Shown: positions 7,200 to 15,844, numbered from the stretch's first letter. The stretch: 19,024 nt of DNA from Butyrivibrio sp. (GCA_016297265.1 JAEDHB010000028.1:1-19024); one strand, 5' to 3'. The notes: generated from the letters alone by a model not told the origin. A program made the numbers and translations.

Positions 7200-8246
7200 T
7201 CATCCTCTTAAATTAATATAGTAATTGTGACAGGCGCCCTCAGCGGAAACCATACAGGCTCCCTGCGGATTTTGCGGAGTACATTCTGTGCCGTAATTTG
7301 GGCACTGTGTCGGCATTATTTTTCCGGTAATAACTTGTGCACAACAGCATTTGCCGTCCGCTATTTTGTCCTCATACAAACCGCTGCTTCCTGCATCGTA
7401 TTTATTATATTCACTGCGAAGCACAAGCCCCGAACAAGGAATTATTCCCAATCCGCGCCATGCCGCATCGGACACTTCAAAGTATTTCTTAACAATTTCC
7501 TTAGCTTTATTGTTACCCTCATACGAAACAGCGCGGGGGTACATATTTTTCACCACCGGCCGATGGTTGAGTTTCATCAGTGTGTATATTGCCATCATCA
7601 GCTGCCGTGCCTCAAATCCTGCCACCACAAAGGGCAGATTATATTTTGCCGCCAGTGATTCATATATTTTGCTTCCGGTTATTACCGATACATGACCGGG
7701 GGCGATAAACCCGTCAATTCTCCTGTCTTTGTCGGCACAGATTCTGTCAATCACAGCCGGCATTGTCTTCAATGCGGACAGGATTCGTACATTTCCGATA
7801 TTCTGCCTGATTGCCTCATCGAGAAGCATTGCATATATCGGGGTGGTTGTCTCAAATCCGACTGCCGCAAAAACATATTTCGTGTCAGGATTCTGCCTTG
7901 CCATATCAAGCACCTCAAATGGTGAATATACCATTTGCACCCTGCCACCGTCGCACACAGCCTCTCCCAGACTTTTTTGACTTCCTCGAACCTTCATCAT
8001 ATCTCCGAAACTCACAACCACCGTACCCGGTTCAACGGAGAGCTCAATAAGCCTGTCAATGTATCCGGCAACAGTGACACAGACCGGACATCCCGGACCG
8101 GATATCAGCCTTATTCCGGGCGAAAGAAGGGATGGTATTCCATTCTCGGCAATTGCCGCAGTATGTGTTCCGCACACTTCCATAAAACATAATTCTTTGC
8201 CGTCATAATTCTTGAGTTCGTCCAATATTCGGGTAAAATCAGCCAT
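7200..8246 (-). CDS. hypD: Hydrogenase maturation protein HypD
   Basis: 348 aa, normal length. It is the Fe(CN)2CO assembly scaffold working with HypC. Motifs seen: CGTH (25-28), SGPGCPVCVT (49-58, Cys53 and Cys56), GFETTTP (130-136), APGHVS near 182 and the Cys-rich tail with Cys300-302, Cys315, Cys322, CMVSAEGAC (Cys331, Cys339), which holds the [4Fe-4S] cluster. All key cysteines of the family seem present. The ATG has GGAGGA upstream and overlaps the end of hypC by eight bases, so translation is probably coupled, fitting the known HypC-HypD complex. Confidence 0.97.
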   Translation of the reverse strand: MADFTRILDELKNYDGKELCFMEVCGTHTAAIAENGIPSLLSPGIRLISGPGCPVCVTVAGYIDRLIELSVEPGTVVVSFGDMMKVRGSQKSLGEAVCDGGRVQMVYSPFEVLDMARQNPDTKYVFAAVGFETTTPIYAMLLDEAIRQNIGNVRILSALKTMPAVIDRICADKDRRIDGFIAPGHVSVITGSKIYESLAAKYNLPFVVAGFEARQLMMAIYTLMKLNHRPVVKNMYPRAVSYEGNNKAKEIVKKYFEVSDAAWRGLGIIPCSGLVLRSEYNKYDAGSSGLYEDKIADGKCCCAQVITGKIMPTQCPNYGTECTPQNPQGACMVSAEGACHNYYINLRG

Positions 8247-8457
8247 CCGCTTCCTCCAACTCTCTAAAAAGCAGTTCCATCTCCTCAGCCTCCGACACGC
8301 TGAGAATTTGAAGTATCATTCCGGCATGAACAAGAACCCTGTCGCCGACCTTAACATCAATAATTCCTGTATGTGCATTGACAATATTTCCTTCATAATC
8401 AACCTTTGCAATACTGCCTTCAATTGCTATAACTGTTCCCGGTGCTGCTACACACAT
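8239..8457 (-). CDS. hypC: Hydrogenase maturation chaperone HypC
   Basis: 72 aa, typical for HypC/HupF. It begins MCVAAPGTV, with the essential Cys2 (exposed after Met removal) that binds iron together with HypD and later the large subunit precursor. VGDRVLVHAGMILQ with His44 is the second conserved block; the acidic C-terminal helix completes the OB-fold protein. It overlaps hypF upstream by 10 bases and hypD downstream by eight. AGAGGA eight bases before the ATG supports the start. Only one such chaperone gene is seen, so it probably serves EchE. Confidence 0.95.
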   Translation of the reverse strand: MCVAAPGTVIAIEGSIAKVDYEGNIVNAHTGIIDVKVGDRVLVHAGMILQILSVSEAEEMELLFRELEEADG

Positions 8458-10619
8458 AATTCGTATCCTCTTTCTTTTGCATATAACTGACCCAAGGCAA
8501 TTCCGCCATCACCCGCAGGTACTTTTTCATTGAAAAATAATTTTTCGGGAATTTCCTTCAACAGCTCCTCCATAAGCCATGAGTTGTTGAACACACCGCC
8601 TGATACCGCAACCGCATCACAGTCTTCCGCAGCAATGATCTCAAGCATCATTTCCTTAACCGCACTGTGAAAAGCATGCGCTATTTCCCCTGTCTTTATG
8701 CCGTTTTGGGCAGCGTAATATATATCCCTAATTATACTGTCAAATACTATTATATCATCTTCTATCTCGAATTTTAACTTAAACCCGTCATCCTCAGCAA
8801 TACTGTTCTCAAGCTTCATTGCACATTCGCCCTCATAACGATTATAGCTGCACACTCCTGCCAGTGCACTAACAACATCAAAAAGCCTTCCCATACTTGA
8901 AGTATTGACAAGATTAATATTCGCATCCAATGCCGCAAGTACAAGGGGATTAATATTTTCCCTTATTCCTGCCTGAGCCAGATAGAAACAGGCCAGATTT
9001 GCAGCATCCCTTGCGGACTCGTCTCCTGCCGGAATCCTGTAATATTTGAGATGATATTTTCTTGTTATTTTGCCATTATCCGCACAAAATACTTCGCCGC
9101 CCCAGACAGCCCTGTCAAGTCCGTATCCGGTGCCGTCAAATGCAAATCCAAGATATCTGTCAAGTCCGTGTTCTGCCGCGACGGAGGCTATGTGTGCCAC
9201 ATGGTGCTGGACCTCAACCACATTACTCGGCATATTCTCTGCAAGACCTCTTGAAAAATAACCCGGGTGCATATCGCATAGTATTTTGTCCGGCATGAAC
9301 CTGAACAGTTCACAATAATGCTCCAGTTGCATTTTGTATCCGCTAAAGGAGGCGACATCCTCCAAATCCCCCATATGCTGGCTCAAAATCACTCTTTTCC
9401 CCGATGCAAGAGCAAAAGAAGCCTTCAAATCACCACCAAGCGCCAGCATCGGCTCCGCATCAAAATTTTCTATATCGAGTGGAAGCGGAGCATAGCCCCT
9501 TCCTCGCCGCACAATCATCGTCCGCTCATTCACGATTTTTACAATGGAATCATCCTGGGGCGTAACAATTAACCTGTTGTGAGACAGCACATCCATATCC
9601 TTTTGGACCGCAATTTCTGACATCTGTGAGTCATCAGTAATTATTGGCTCCCCGGATATATTTCCGCTTGTCATAATTAAACCTGCAAATTCAGCCGCCA
9701 GCATTTCCTGAATCGGATTGCCGGGAAGCATTGCACCCACATATTTGCTGTCATCACAGATTCCTGCGGTCAGAGCTTTTCTTTTTTTCAACAAAACAAT
9801 GGGTCTTTCACCTGAGCTAAGTGCTTTTTCCTCTGTTAATGTTGGCGTAGCATATTTCTTAACTTCCTCCATCGACGAAAACATAATGGCAAAAGGTTTT
9901 GCCTCACGGTTTTTAATATCTCTGAGGCGCTTTATTGTGTCTGAATTATTCGCACTACATACAAAATGATATCCCCCGATATCTTTAACTGCTACAATTC
10001 TACCATTCCTTAGCGCTGCTATGACATGTTCCATGGCATTGTCACGGCTACCGTTAAAATATAATTCGGGTCCGCAATCAGGACAGGCAATTGTCTGCGC
10101 ATGGCATCTGAAATCTCCGGTTGCAGCATATTCTTTTTGACATTTTGGACAGGGTTCAAAGCTGTTCATCGTTGTATTTTTCCTATCGTAGGGAAGGGCA
10201 TTAATGATGCTGAATCGCGGACCACATCCCGTACAGCTGATAAAAGGATGTCCGTATCTACGGGCATTGCCGTCAAATAATTCTTTTTTGCACTCCTCGC
10301 AGATTGCAATATCGGCCGGAACAAAAGACAGTTCCTTATCAAATAGACTGTTGCTTTCACAGATTTGAAAGCCCCTAAACGGCGGACCATCAACTTCTTG
10401 AATCTCTATTCTTTCGACAATGGAACCCAATGGTTTTTCCGTTTTTATTCTGCTGACAAATTCACTAATCCTTTCATTATCTGCGTCCACCGTAATACTA
10501 ACTATTCCGCCCTGATTGCGCACCTGTCCGTCAAGCTTCATAGCGGTGGCGATTCTCTTAATAAACGGGCGGAACCCAACTCCCTGAACCAACCCGTATA
10601 TTTTTAACAATACTGTCAT
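8448..10619 (-). CDS. hypF: Carbamoyltransferase HypF
   Basis: 723 aa, close to the usual 750. It makes the carbamoyl-adenylate from carbamoyl phosphate and ATP and passes the carbamoyl to HypE. Domains in order: acylphosphatase-like (about 1-88, VQGVGFRPF at 11-19); two zinc fingers with CxxC pairs at 107/110, 129/132, 157/160 and 179/182; YrdC-like ATP-binding domain (about 190-370, with KDIGGYHFVC, KPFAIMF, TSGNISGEP); Kae1-like domain (about 390-720) with the metal-binding QHHVAH (471-476), FDGTGYG and SGGVFNN. Every domain is complete. It begins 66 bases after echF, with a stem-loop between them, and GAGGA precedes the ATG. Its place after the structural genes fits a dedicated maturation set. 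Confidence 0.97.
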   Translation of the reverse strand: MTVLLKIYGLVQGVGFRPFIKRIATAMKLDGQVRNQGGIVSITVDADNERISEFVSRIKTEKPLGSIVERIEIQEVDGPPFRGFQICESNSLFDKELSFVPADIAICEECKKELFDGNARRYGHPFISCTGCGPRFSIINALPYDRKNTTMNSFEPCPKCQKEYAATGDFRCHAQTIACPDCGPELYFNGSRDNAMEHVIAALRNGRIVAVKDIGGYHFVCSANNSDTIKRLRDIKNREAKPFAIMFSSMEEVKKYATPTLTEEKALSSGERPIVLLKKRKALTAGICDDSKYVGAMLPGNPIQEMLAAEFAGLIMTSGNISGEPIITDDSQMSEIAVQKDMDVLSHNRLIVTPQDDSIVKIVNERTMIVRRGRGYAPLPLDIENFDAEPMLALGGDLKASFALASGKRVILSQHMGDLEDVASFSGYKMQLEHYCELFRFMPDKILCDMHPGYFSRGLAENMPSNVVEVQHHVAHIASVAAEHGLDRYLGFAFDGTGYGLDRAVWGGEVFCADNGKITRKYHLKYYRIPAGDESARDAANLACFYLAQAGIRENINPLVLAALDANINLVNTSSMGRLFDVVSALAGVCSYNRYEGECAMKLENSIAEDDGFKLKFEIEDDIIVFDSIIRDIYYAAQNGIKTGEIAHAFHSAVKEMMLEIIAAEDCDAVAVSGGVFNNSWLMEELLKEIPEKLFFNEKVPAGDGGIALGQLYAKERGYELCV

Positions 10620-10640
10620 ATTTTCCTCGTGTTATATTGC

Positions 10641-10666
10641 GAGGGGCACCATAAATCGGTGCCCTC
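10641..10666 (-). other. Stem-loop between echF and hypF
   Basis: GAGGGCACC (minus strand) pairs with GGTGCCCCTC, leaving one bulged base and a 7-base loop. There is no T run after it on the minus strand, so it is more likely an RNA processing or stability element, or a partial attenuator, than a full terminator. It sits exactly between hydrogenase subunit genes and maturation genes. Confidence 0.5.
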
Positions 10667-10685
10667 AAATCTCTACATGAATATA

Positions 10686-11042
10686 TTATGCTTCCGCTTC
10701 TTCCTTCGTCTGCTGTACAAAACTATCCCTTGTTTTATCCGCAGAAGGTTCACTGTACTGTTGCTCCATCGAAAGACATTTTTTAGGGCAGTTGACCACA
10801 CAGCTTTCACACTGCACGCATGCCATTCTTTCTATGCTCCAGGTTTTGCCATCCCTGTCAACAGTAATTGCATTGGCAGGACATTTTTTTTGGCAAAGCC
10901 CACACATAATGCAATTATCAATATTGATTTTCACGCTTCCCCTGTACCTCTCAGGGTATTTTCTTGGCTCTGCAGGATAGTTGCAGGTGGCAGGTTTGGA
11001 AAAAAGATTTTTTATTGCAATTCTTGAAAAATCAAATGACAT
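10686..11042 (-). CDS. echF: Ech hydrogenase subunit EchF, 2x[4Fe-4S] ferredoxin-like (NuoI-like)
   Basis: 118 aa from the ATG at 11042, chosen because AGGTG lies five bases upstream. An earlier in-frame ATG at 11075 would overlap echE and has no such site. Two cluster motifs are complete: CIMCGLCQKKCP (Cys44, 47, 50, 54) and CVQCESCVVNCP (Cys75, 78, 81, 85), preceded by the NuoI-type ERYRGSV. In Ech enzymes this polyferredoxin subunit passes electrons from soluble ferredoxin to the small subunit. After Cys85 the tail is hydrophilic and acidic. The gene follows echE by eight bases and ends the structural part of the operon. Confidence 0.93.
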   Translation of the reverse strand: MSFDFSRIAIKNLFSKPATCNYPAEPRKYPERYRGSVKINIDNCIMCGLCQKKCPANAITVDRDGKTWSIERMACVQCESCVVNCPKKCLSMEQQYSEPSADKTRDSFVQQTKEEAEA

Positions 11043-11050
11043 ATTCACAC

Positions 11051-12130
11051 CTACCTTTCCGTACAGCTGATGCAAGGGTCAATTGTCAGTATGAGTATTG
11101 GAACATCCGCATACTGGCATCCCTGCAGTGTCTTTATAAGCGGCTGAAGATTGGTGAATGTCGGAGTACGCACTCTGCATCTGTCGAGATACATTGAGCC
11201 GTTCGCCTTAATATAATAAATGGCTTCACCTCTTGGCTGTTCAACCCTGTTGAACGCCTCGCCCTTTGGTGCACCCTTAACCTGAACAGCAATCTCCCCG
11301 TCCGGGATTTTTGCCACTGCCTGGCGGATAAGATTGAAGGACTGAAAAATCTCTCCGATTCTAACCTGACATCTTGCATAACTGTCACATTCCGTACTAA
11401 TTACAGGGTCAAGGTCAAGGTCCTTATATGCTTCATATCCCAAAAGTCTTGTATCAATATCAATGCCGCTGGCTCTCATCATTGGTCCAACTGCGCCAAG
11501 AGAAACCGCTTCCTCCCTGGTGAGAACGCCAACGCCTCGAAGTCTTGAGTTTACGGTAACATCATTGAGAAACACCTTGGAAAGTGCACTGATACTTTCT
11601 TCCATATCGTCAAAAGTTTCAATAAAGGAATTCAGCATATCCCTGCCCATATCCTTTAGCACTCCGCCCACCTTGTTCACTGAGAAAATAACCCGACCGC
11701 CCGTCGATGCTTCAAACATATCAAGTATTTTTTCCCTCATTCTCCAGCTCTGCATAAACAGACTTTCAAAACCAAAAGCATCCGCAAGCAGTCCCAGCCA
11801 GAGCAGGTGACTGTGAAGCCTTGACATCTCCGCCCAGATTGTTCTAAGGTATTTTGCCCGGTCCGGAATGTCAACATCAAATATTTTCTCCAATGTCTCG
11901 CAATAACTCATTCCATGCATAAAGCTGCATATTCCGCAGGTTCTCTCTATCACATACTGGTACTGGTTAAAATCTCTTTTTTCGATTAATTTTTCCAATC
12001 CCCTGTGCACAAAACCAACGGAAGGAATTGCCTCTATTACTTTTTCATCCTCCAGCACCAGGTCCAAATGAATTGGTTCGGGAAGAACCGGATGCTGTGG
12101 TCCAAATGGAATAACGCTTCTTTTAGCCAT
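11051..12130 (-). CDS. echE: Ech hydrogenase large subunit EchE ([NiFe] site, NuoD-like)
   Basis: 359 aa, the expected length for EchE. It carries the catalytic [NiFe] centre for proton reduction. Ligand pairs are complete: ERTCGICSFMH with Cys65 and Cys68, and DPCISC with Cys353 and Cys356. The protein stops at Arg359, three residues after the last Cys, so there is no C-terminal extension for an endopeptidase to remove. N-terminal FGPQHPVLPEPIHLDL and RGLEK are typical of the 49-kDa/HycE family; presence of both CxxC pairs separates it from NuoD of complex I, which lacks them. ATG at 12130 has GGAGAC upstream, and echD ends 11 bases before it. It should lie on the cytoplasmic side, bound to EchC. 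Confidence 0.97.
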   Translation of the reverse strand: MAKRSVIPFGPQHPVLPEPIHLDLVLEDEKVIEAIPSVGFVHRGLEKLIEKRDFNQYQYVIERTCGICSFMHGMSYCETLEKIFDVDIPDRAKYLRTIWAEMSRLHSHLLWLGLLADAFGFESLFMQSWRMREKILDMFEASTGGRVIFSVNKVGGVLKDMGRDMLNSFIETFDDMEESISALSKVFLNDVTVNSRLRGVGVLTREEAVSLGAVGPMMRASGIDIDTRLLGYEAYKDLDLDPVISTECDSYARCQVRIGEIFQSFNLIRQAVAKIPDGEIAVQVKGAPKGEAFNRVEQPRGEAIYYIKANGSMYLDRCRVRTPTFTNLQPLIKTLQGCQYADVPILILTIDPCISCTER

Positions 12131-12141
12131 ATGTCTGTCTC

Positions 12142-12480
12142 CTATTTAAATGGTGTTTTTTCTTCAATTCTGTATAGCTTGTCATGATAATCCAAATTGA
12201 TAAATTTGATATTCACACCAAATAATTCCTTCATCTCATTCTCGTACAGCATCGCTGTTGGATATACATCACTGATACTTACAATTTCTGTATCCTCTTC
12301 GATTGTTATTTTATAATTGACCATATGATATTCAATGATAAAAGAATACAAAAGCTCATATCCCGTCTCCGTGCGCACTGCGCAAATCTGTCCGAGTCTG
12401 TATCCCGCTCTTTTATGCTCAAGCGTTTTAAGGGCAAGATCACCCGGCTGAATATCTATAATTTCATATTTATCTGCCAT
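12142..12480 (-). CDS. echD: Ech hydrogenase subunit EchD (NuoC-like)
   Basis: 112 aa, short like EchD of Methanosarcina. It is related to the 30-kDa NuoC subunit: the signature block is MLYENEMKELFGVNI near residues 80-95, preceded by a beta-rich segment (YKITIEEDTEIVSISDVYPTA). It has no cofactor ligands and serves a structural role in the hydrophilic arm, bridging EchE and the other peripheral subunits. GGAGGA sits four bases before the ATG and overlaps the echC stop region; echE follows after 11 bases. Confidence 0.9.
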   Translation of the reverse strand: MADKYEIIDIQPGDLALKTLEHKRAGYRLGQICAVRTETGYELLYSFIIEYHMVNYKITIEEDTEIVSISDVYPTAMLYENEMKELFGVNIKFINLDYHDKLYRIEEKTPFK

Positions 12481-12489
12481 CTCTTCCTC

Positions 12490-12924
12490 CTACGCCTTAT
12501 TCTTCATTTCAGTATTTTTCTTCTCCAGCAAGTCGAGAGCCTTCACCACACCGTCTATGATGGACTCCGGTCTGGCGGCGCAACCCGGAACATAGATATC
12601 AACAGGGATAACCTGGTCCACACCGCCCAAAATATTGTAGCACTCCTTGAAAACACCGCCCGTGCATGCGCATATTCCGACTGCAACAACCACCTTAGGA
12701 TTGGGCATCTGCGAATAAATCTGTTCCACAATCGCCTTGTTCTGGGTGTTTACTCCGCCCGTAATAAGTAAAATATCTGCCTGCTTTGGGTCCCCGGTGT
12801 TGATTATTCCGAATCGCTCAATGTCATAAACCGGGGTCAGACAAGCAAGAACCTCTATATCGCAACCATTGCAGCTAGACGCATCGTAATGCATAAGCCA
12901 TGGTGATTTTGAAACTTTAGCCAT
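12490..12924 (-). CDS. echC: Ech hydrogenase small subunit EchC (NuoB-like)
   Basis: 144 aa from the ATG at 12924, which has AGGAGG seven bases upstream. An upstream in-frame start at 12996 would overlap echB by about 60 bases and begin with unlikely MGRYHRGRR. Four cluster ligands for the single proximal [4Fe-4S] centre are seen: Cys18 and Cys21 (SSCNGCDIEVL), Cys85 (GICACTGGVF) and Cys115 (VPGCAARPE). It carries electrons from EchF to the NiFe site in EchE. The C-terminal Lys-rich tail (LLEKKNTEMKNKA) is hydrophilic. The preceding echB ends 11 bases before the ATG. Confidence 0.95.
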   Translation of the reverse strand: MAKVSKSPWLMHYDASSCNGCDIEVLACLTPVYDIERFGIINTGDPKQADILLITGGVNTQNKAIVEQIYSQMPNPKVVVAVGICACTGGVFKECYNILGGVDQVIPVDIYVPGCAARPESIIDGVVKALDLLEKKNTEMKNKA

Positions 12925-12935
12925 AACAAAACCTC

Positions 12936-13811
12936 CTAAATAAAGTACTCCAACACAAGTATATTGATTCCGCCTGCCACGATGGTAACGCCCCACGCAT
13001 ATTTTATCATTACAGACGCCTTGACTCGTGCGCAGATATTGTCAATGAATATTTCAAGCAAAAAAACAGCAAGCAGCCCGACAATAGTAACAGGAATACA
13101 TATCAACGAATTATACACAAAAAACAGTGCAACAACTCCGTAGAGAATAATATTTTCATACCAGTGTGTAAGTTCAACAAGCCCCAGCATTTTACCTGAC
13201 ATATCCGTGCTTACACCCATTACAAGCTCCTGATGGGCATGATGTGAAGTGCTTAAATCAAATGGTGATTTTCTGAATTTGATAGTCAAAACAGCGACGA
13301 ATCCGATGAAAATTCCCGGCAGTTTAACTATCGCCGGCATATCCGAAAAAATAACCTCGCTGATTTTGAAGGAGCCTGTTGCAATATATATTCCCACCGC
13401 AACAATAAGAATCATCGGCTCATATGCAAGCATCTGTGCCAGCTCTCTCTGAGCACCCATCGTAGCCACAGGTGAATTGGTGCTTGCACCTGCAAAGACG
13501 AAGAACATTGCGGCTGTAGTAAGTGTAAGAAAGACCATGAGTATGTCAAATCCGCCAAAAAACAGCCCTCCCGTGAGCATCATTGTAACAAAAAAGCATA
13601 CAATATACACATACTGTGTCTTATTGACAATCAATGTCTCCTTGCTGAAAAGCTTTTCCAAATCGTAAAACGGCTGGAGTATCGACGGTCCTTTTCTTCC
13701 CTGCATTCTTGCCGTTATTTTTCTATCCAGGCCGGCAATCAAACCGCCTGCCAGAGGTGCCAGAATTAAATATGAAGCAATTGAAATCAACCTAATTGTC
13801 CACTCTGCCAT
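12936..13811 (-). CDS. echB: Ech hydrogenase membrane subunit EchB (NuoH-like)
   Basis: 291 aa with about eight membrane helices. The conserved NuoH/HycD block GRKGPSILQPFYDLEKLFSKE begins near residue 38. AQRELAQMLAYEP (120-132) and RKSPFDLSTSHHAHQELVMG (180-199) carry the charged residues at the interface with the hydrophilic arm. This subunit links electron transfer to the ion-pumping module in the membrane. Its ATG overlaps the echA stop (TAATG), and GGAGGTG lies seven bases upstream, so translation is coupled to echA. Confidence 0.95.
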   Translation of the reverse strand: MAEWTIRLISIASYLILAPLAGGLIAGLDRKITARMQGRKGPSILQPFYDLEKLFSKETLIVNKTQYVYIVCFFVTMMLTGGLFFGGFDILMVFLTLTTAAMFFVFAGASTNSPVATMGAQRELAQMLAYEPMILIVAVGIYIATGSFKISEVIFSDMPAIVKLPGIFIGFVAVLTIKFRKSPFDLSTSHHAHQELVMGVSTDMSGKMLGLVELTHWYENIILYGVVALFFVYNSLICIPVTIVGLLAVFLLEIFIDNICARVKASVMIKYAWGVTIVAGGINILVLEYFI

Positions 13812-15718
13812 TACAGTGCACCTCCTATTGTAATTATCATTCCGATTATCAGTCCTGCCATAGCAATAAGAGTTGCCGGCTTCAGAAATTTATTCGGTCC
13901 AAAAATATCAATCAGATACCAGTTTGCCAGATATGTTGTTTTTTCCTGTCCAAAAGAATCTATAAATCGTCTTCCGTTATCACGGTTGATACCCGACATA
14001 TATGCTGTAGTAGTAACTGATTTACTGTGTTTTGAAATGAGATAAGCCACAAACGGAACCACAAATATTGCGATAACCATGAATGCCATAATAATCATAT
14101 CAGTTGGTTGCAAAACCTGATTAACCTCATATCCGTACAGCGAATTAAGCATTGGCTGCATAAATGTTTTGGATATAAGCGGATATATAAAAACAAGCAC
14201 AACCATTATCAATGCATGTCCAATAAGTGAAACCCACTGTCCGCTTGATGTCATATTTTTCTGCTTAACAGTTTTCTCCGACCATGCAAGAATCTTAAGA
14301 AGCCATTTGGTCCAATAAAACATAGTAGTGGCACTTCCGAATGCCAGCAAAAGAACAAGTATTGCATTATGCGCATCTACAAAAGCCTTCAACGCAGCCC
14401 ATTTTGATATGAGCATACCAAATGGCGCAAGAAACATTCCGGCAATACCCACAGTAATAACTATTGCAAGCCTAGGATACCTTTTTATCAATCCGTGCAT
14501 ATCTTCAATATCACGGCTGCCGATTGTATTCTCAACGGCACCAACAGACTGGAACAGCAGAGATTTTGATACCGAATGGAAAATCATCAGGAACACTCCT
14601 GCCCATACTGTTTCATCCGTACCCACTCCTGCACATGCAGTGATAAGTCCAAGATTTGATACTGTTGAATATGCAAGTATTTTTTTACCGTCACTGTGTA
14701 TTATTGCCCTTATACTTGCAACAAAAAATGTAAATCCTCCAACAATTGCCACCGTCATGCCGGCACTAGTACCTCTCATTCCGGGAGCAAGCCTAATCAG
14801 AAGATAAACCCCCGCCTTGACCATGGTCGCACTGTGCAAAAGAGCGGAAGTCGGGGTTGGTGCCACCATGGCACCCATTAACCATCTGGAAAAAGGTAAT
14901 TGTGCAGACTTGGTTAATCCGGCAAACGCCAAAAGCATAATTGGTATAATTACCGTACCTGATTCACAGGTCAGCAAATCGGCCAAATTGATAATATTTA
15001 ATTTTATAACTGAGAAAATAATGGCGGCAGCAAAGCCAACTCCTCCGAGAAGATTCATCCACAACGCCCTGAAGGAATTATTGACCGCCTCCTCGGTGCG
15101 CGTATATCCAATCAGAAGGAAGGACGAAACACTTGTAATCTCCCAGAAAAAATATATCCATATCATATTGCTGGAAAATACAAGTCCAAACATCGAGCCC
15201 AGAAATACAAATAACATAGAGAAAAAGAATTTTCTTCTATCAGTAAACTCTTTGTGATGGTGGTGGTAATCTCTCATATAACCGGCCGCGTAGATGCAAA
15301 TCATTGAACCGATTACACCAATCATAAGTACCATAATTACCGTTAATCTGTCCGCATATATATGATGTAATTCATATTCCTTCATATATCCGGAAAACTC
15401 CAGCCACACAATTGCCGCAGTCTGAATGACAGATAAAGCAGCAACATAAAGCTTCTTATATTTTGCGGAAAGCACTATTATCATTATCATCATAAATATC
15501 TCGCCAATAAGCATAATGATATCAATGACTTCCGTATCATACAAATATTGAACCGTTTTGCCTGACACAAGGAAATTCACGGCAAAAGCTATCGCCTCTC
15601 CTGCCACAATGACAGCCGAAATATAAGTGACCGCCTTACGAACAACATTGTTTTTCACAAAAGCCAGAGCTAATGCAATTATAAATGGAAAAAAAATTAA
15701 AAATCCTATTAACTCCAT
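13811..15718 (-). CDS. echA: Ech hydrogenase antiporter-like membrane subunit EchA (NuoL-like)
   Basis: 635 aa and strongly hydrophobic, about 16-17 membrane helices, typical of EchA and NuoL/MrpA antiporter subunits. Residues for ion translocation are in place: Glu193 (FFWEITSVSSF), Lys270 (AGLTKSAQLPFSRWL), His295 (PTPTSALLHSATMVKAG), Lys346 (HSDGKKILAYSTVSNLG) and Lys385 (HSVSKSLLFQ). By family it pumps H+ or Na+ when ferredoxin is oxidised; which ion cannot be told here. First gene of the operon, with a near-consensus promoter upstream. AGGAAGG precedes the ATG at 15718. The C-terminus (residues about 575-598) holds a hydrophilic loop SGINRDNGRRF found in group 4 hydrogenase homologues. 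Confidence 0.95.
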   Translation of the reverse strand: MELIGFLIFFPFIIALALAFVKNNVVRKAVTYISAVIVAGEAIAFAVNFLVSGKTVQYLYDTEVIDIIMLIGEIFMMIMIIVLSAKYKKLYVAALSVIQTAAIVWLEFSGYMKEYELHHIYADRLTVIMVLMIGVIGSMICIYAAGYMRDYHHHHKEFTDRRKFFFSMLFVFLGSMFGLVFSSNMIWIYFFWEITSVSSFLLIGYTRTEEAVNNSFRALWMNLLGGVGFAAAIIFSVIKLNIINLADLLTCESGTVIIPIMLLAFAGLTKSAQLPFSRWLMGAMVAPTPTSALLHSATMVKAGVYLLIRLAPGMRGTSAGMTVAIVGGFTFFVASIRAIIHSDGKKILAYSTVSNLGLITACAGVGTDETVWAGVFLMIFHSVSKSLLFQSVGAVENTIGSRDIEDMHGLIKRYPRLAIVITVGIAGMFLAPFGMLISKWAALKAFVDAHNAILVLLLAFGSATTMFYWTKWLLKILAWSEKTVKQKNMTSSGQWVSLIGHALIMVVLVFIYPLISKTFMQPMLNSLYGYEVNQVLQPTDMIIMAFMVIAIFVVPFVAYLISKHSKSVTTTAYMSGINRDNGRRFIDSFGQEKTTYLANWYLIDIFGPNKFLKPATLIAMAGLIIGMIITIGGAL

Positions 15719-15758
15719 TTCCTGTACCTTCCTGTCTTAGCTAAATTCTCACATCATA

Positions 15759-15787
15759 AATATATACTTTGCTTGTGTCACTGTCAA
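15759..15787 (-). promoter_or_regulatory. Promoter of the ech-hyp operon (TTGACA-17-TATATT)
   Basis: A perfect TTGACA (15787-15782), 17-base spacer and TATATT (15764-15759) end about 40 bases before the echA ATG and just after the terminator of the upstream unit. TGACAGTGACA across the -35 is a short direct repeat that might take part in control; this is not shown. Confidence 0.75.
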
Positions 15788-15796
15788 TAAATCTGT

Positions 15797-15844
15797 GGAG
15801 AAAATAAAAGCATTCGGACAAACCACGGATTATCCAAATGCTTT
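15797..15844 (-). terminator. Terminator between the peptidase unit and the ech operon
   Basis: Arms AAAGCATTCGGA (15807-15818) and TCCAAATGCTTT (15833-15844) pair over 12 positions with one mismatch and a 14-base loop. On the minus strand it is followed by TTTTATTTTCT. It isolates the ech promoter from the upstream peptidase transcript. Confidence 0.65.

Noticed and set aside
10641..10666. Full terminator splitting the ech and hyp genes
   Set aside because: No T run follows the stem on the transcribed strand, and hypF has no visible promoter in the gap.
10686..15718. Respiratory complex I or formate hydrogenlyase
   Set aside because: EchE keeps both NiFe CxxC pairs, which complex I lacks. 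The six-subunit order matches Ech, and no formate dehydrogenase or extra antiporter genes are present.
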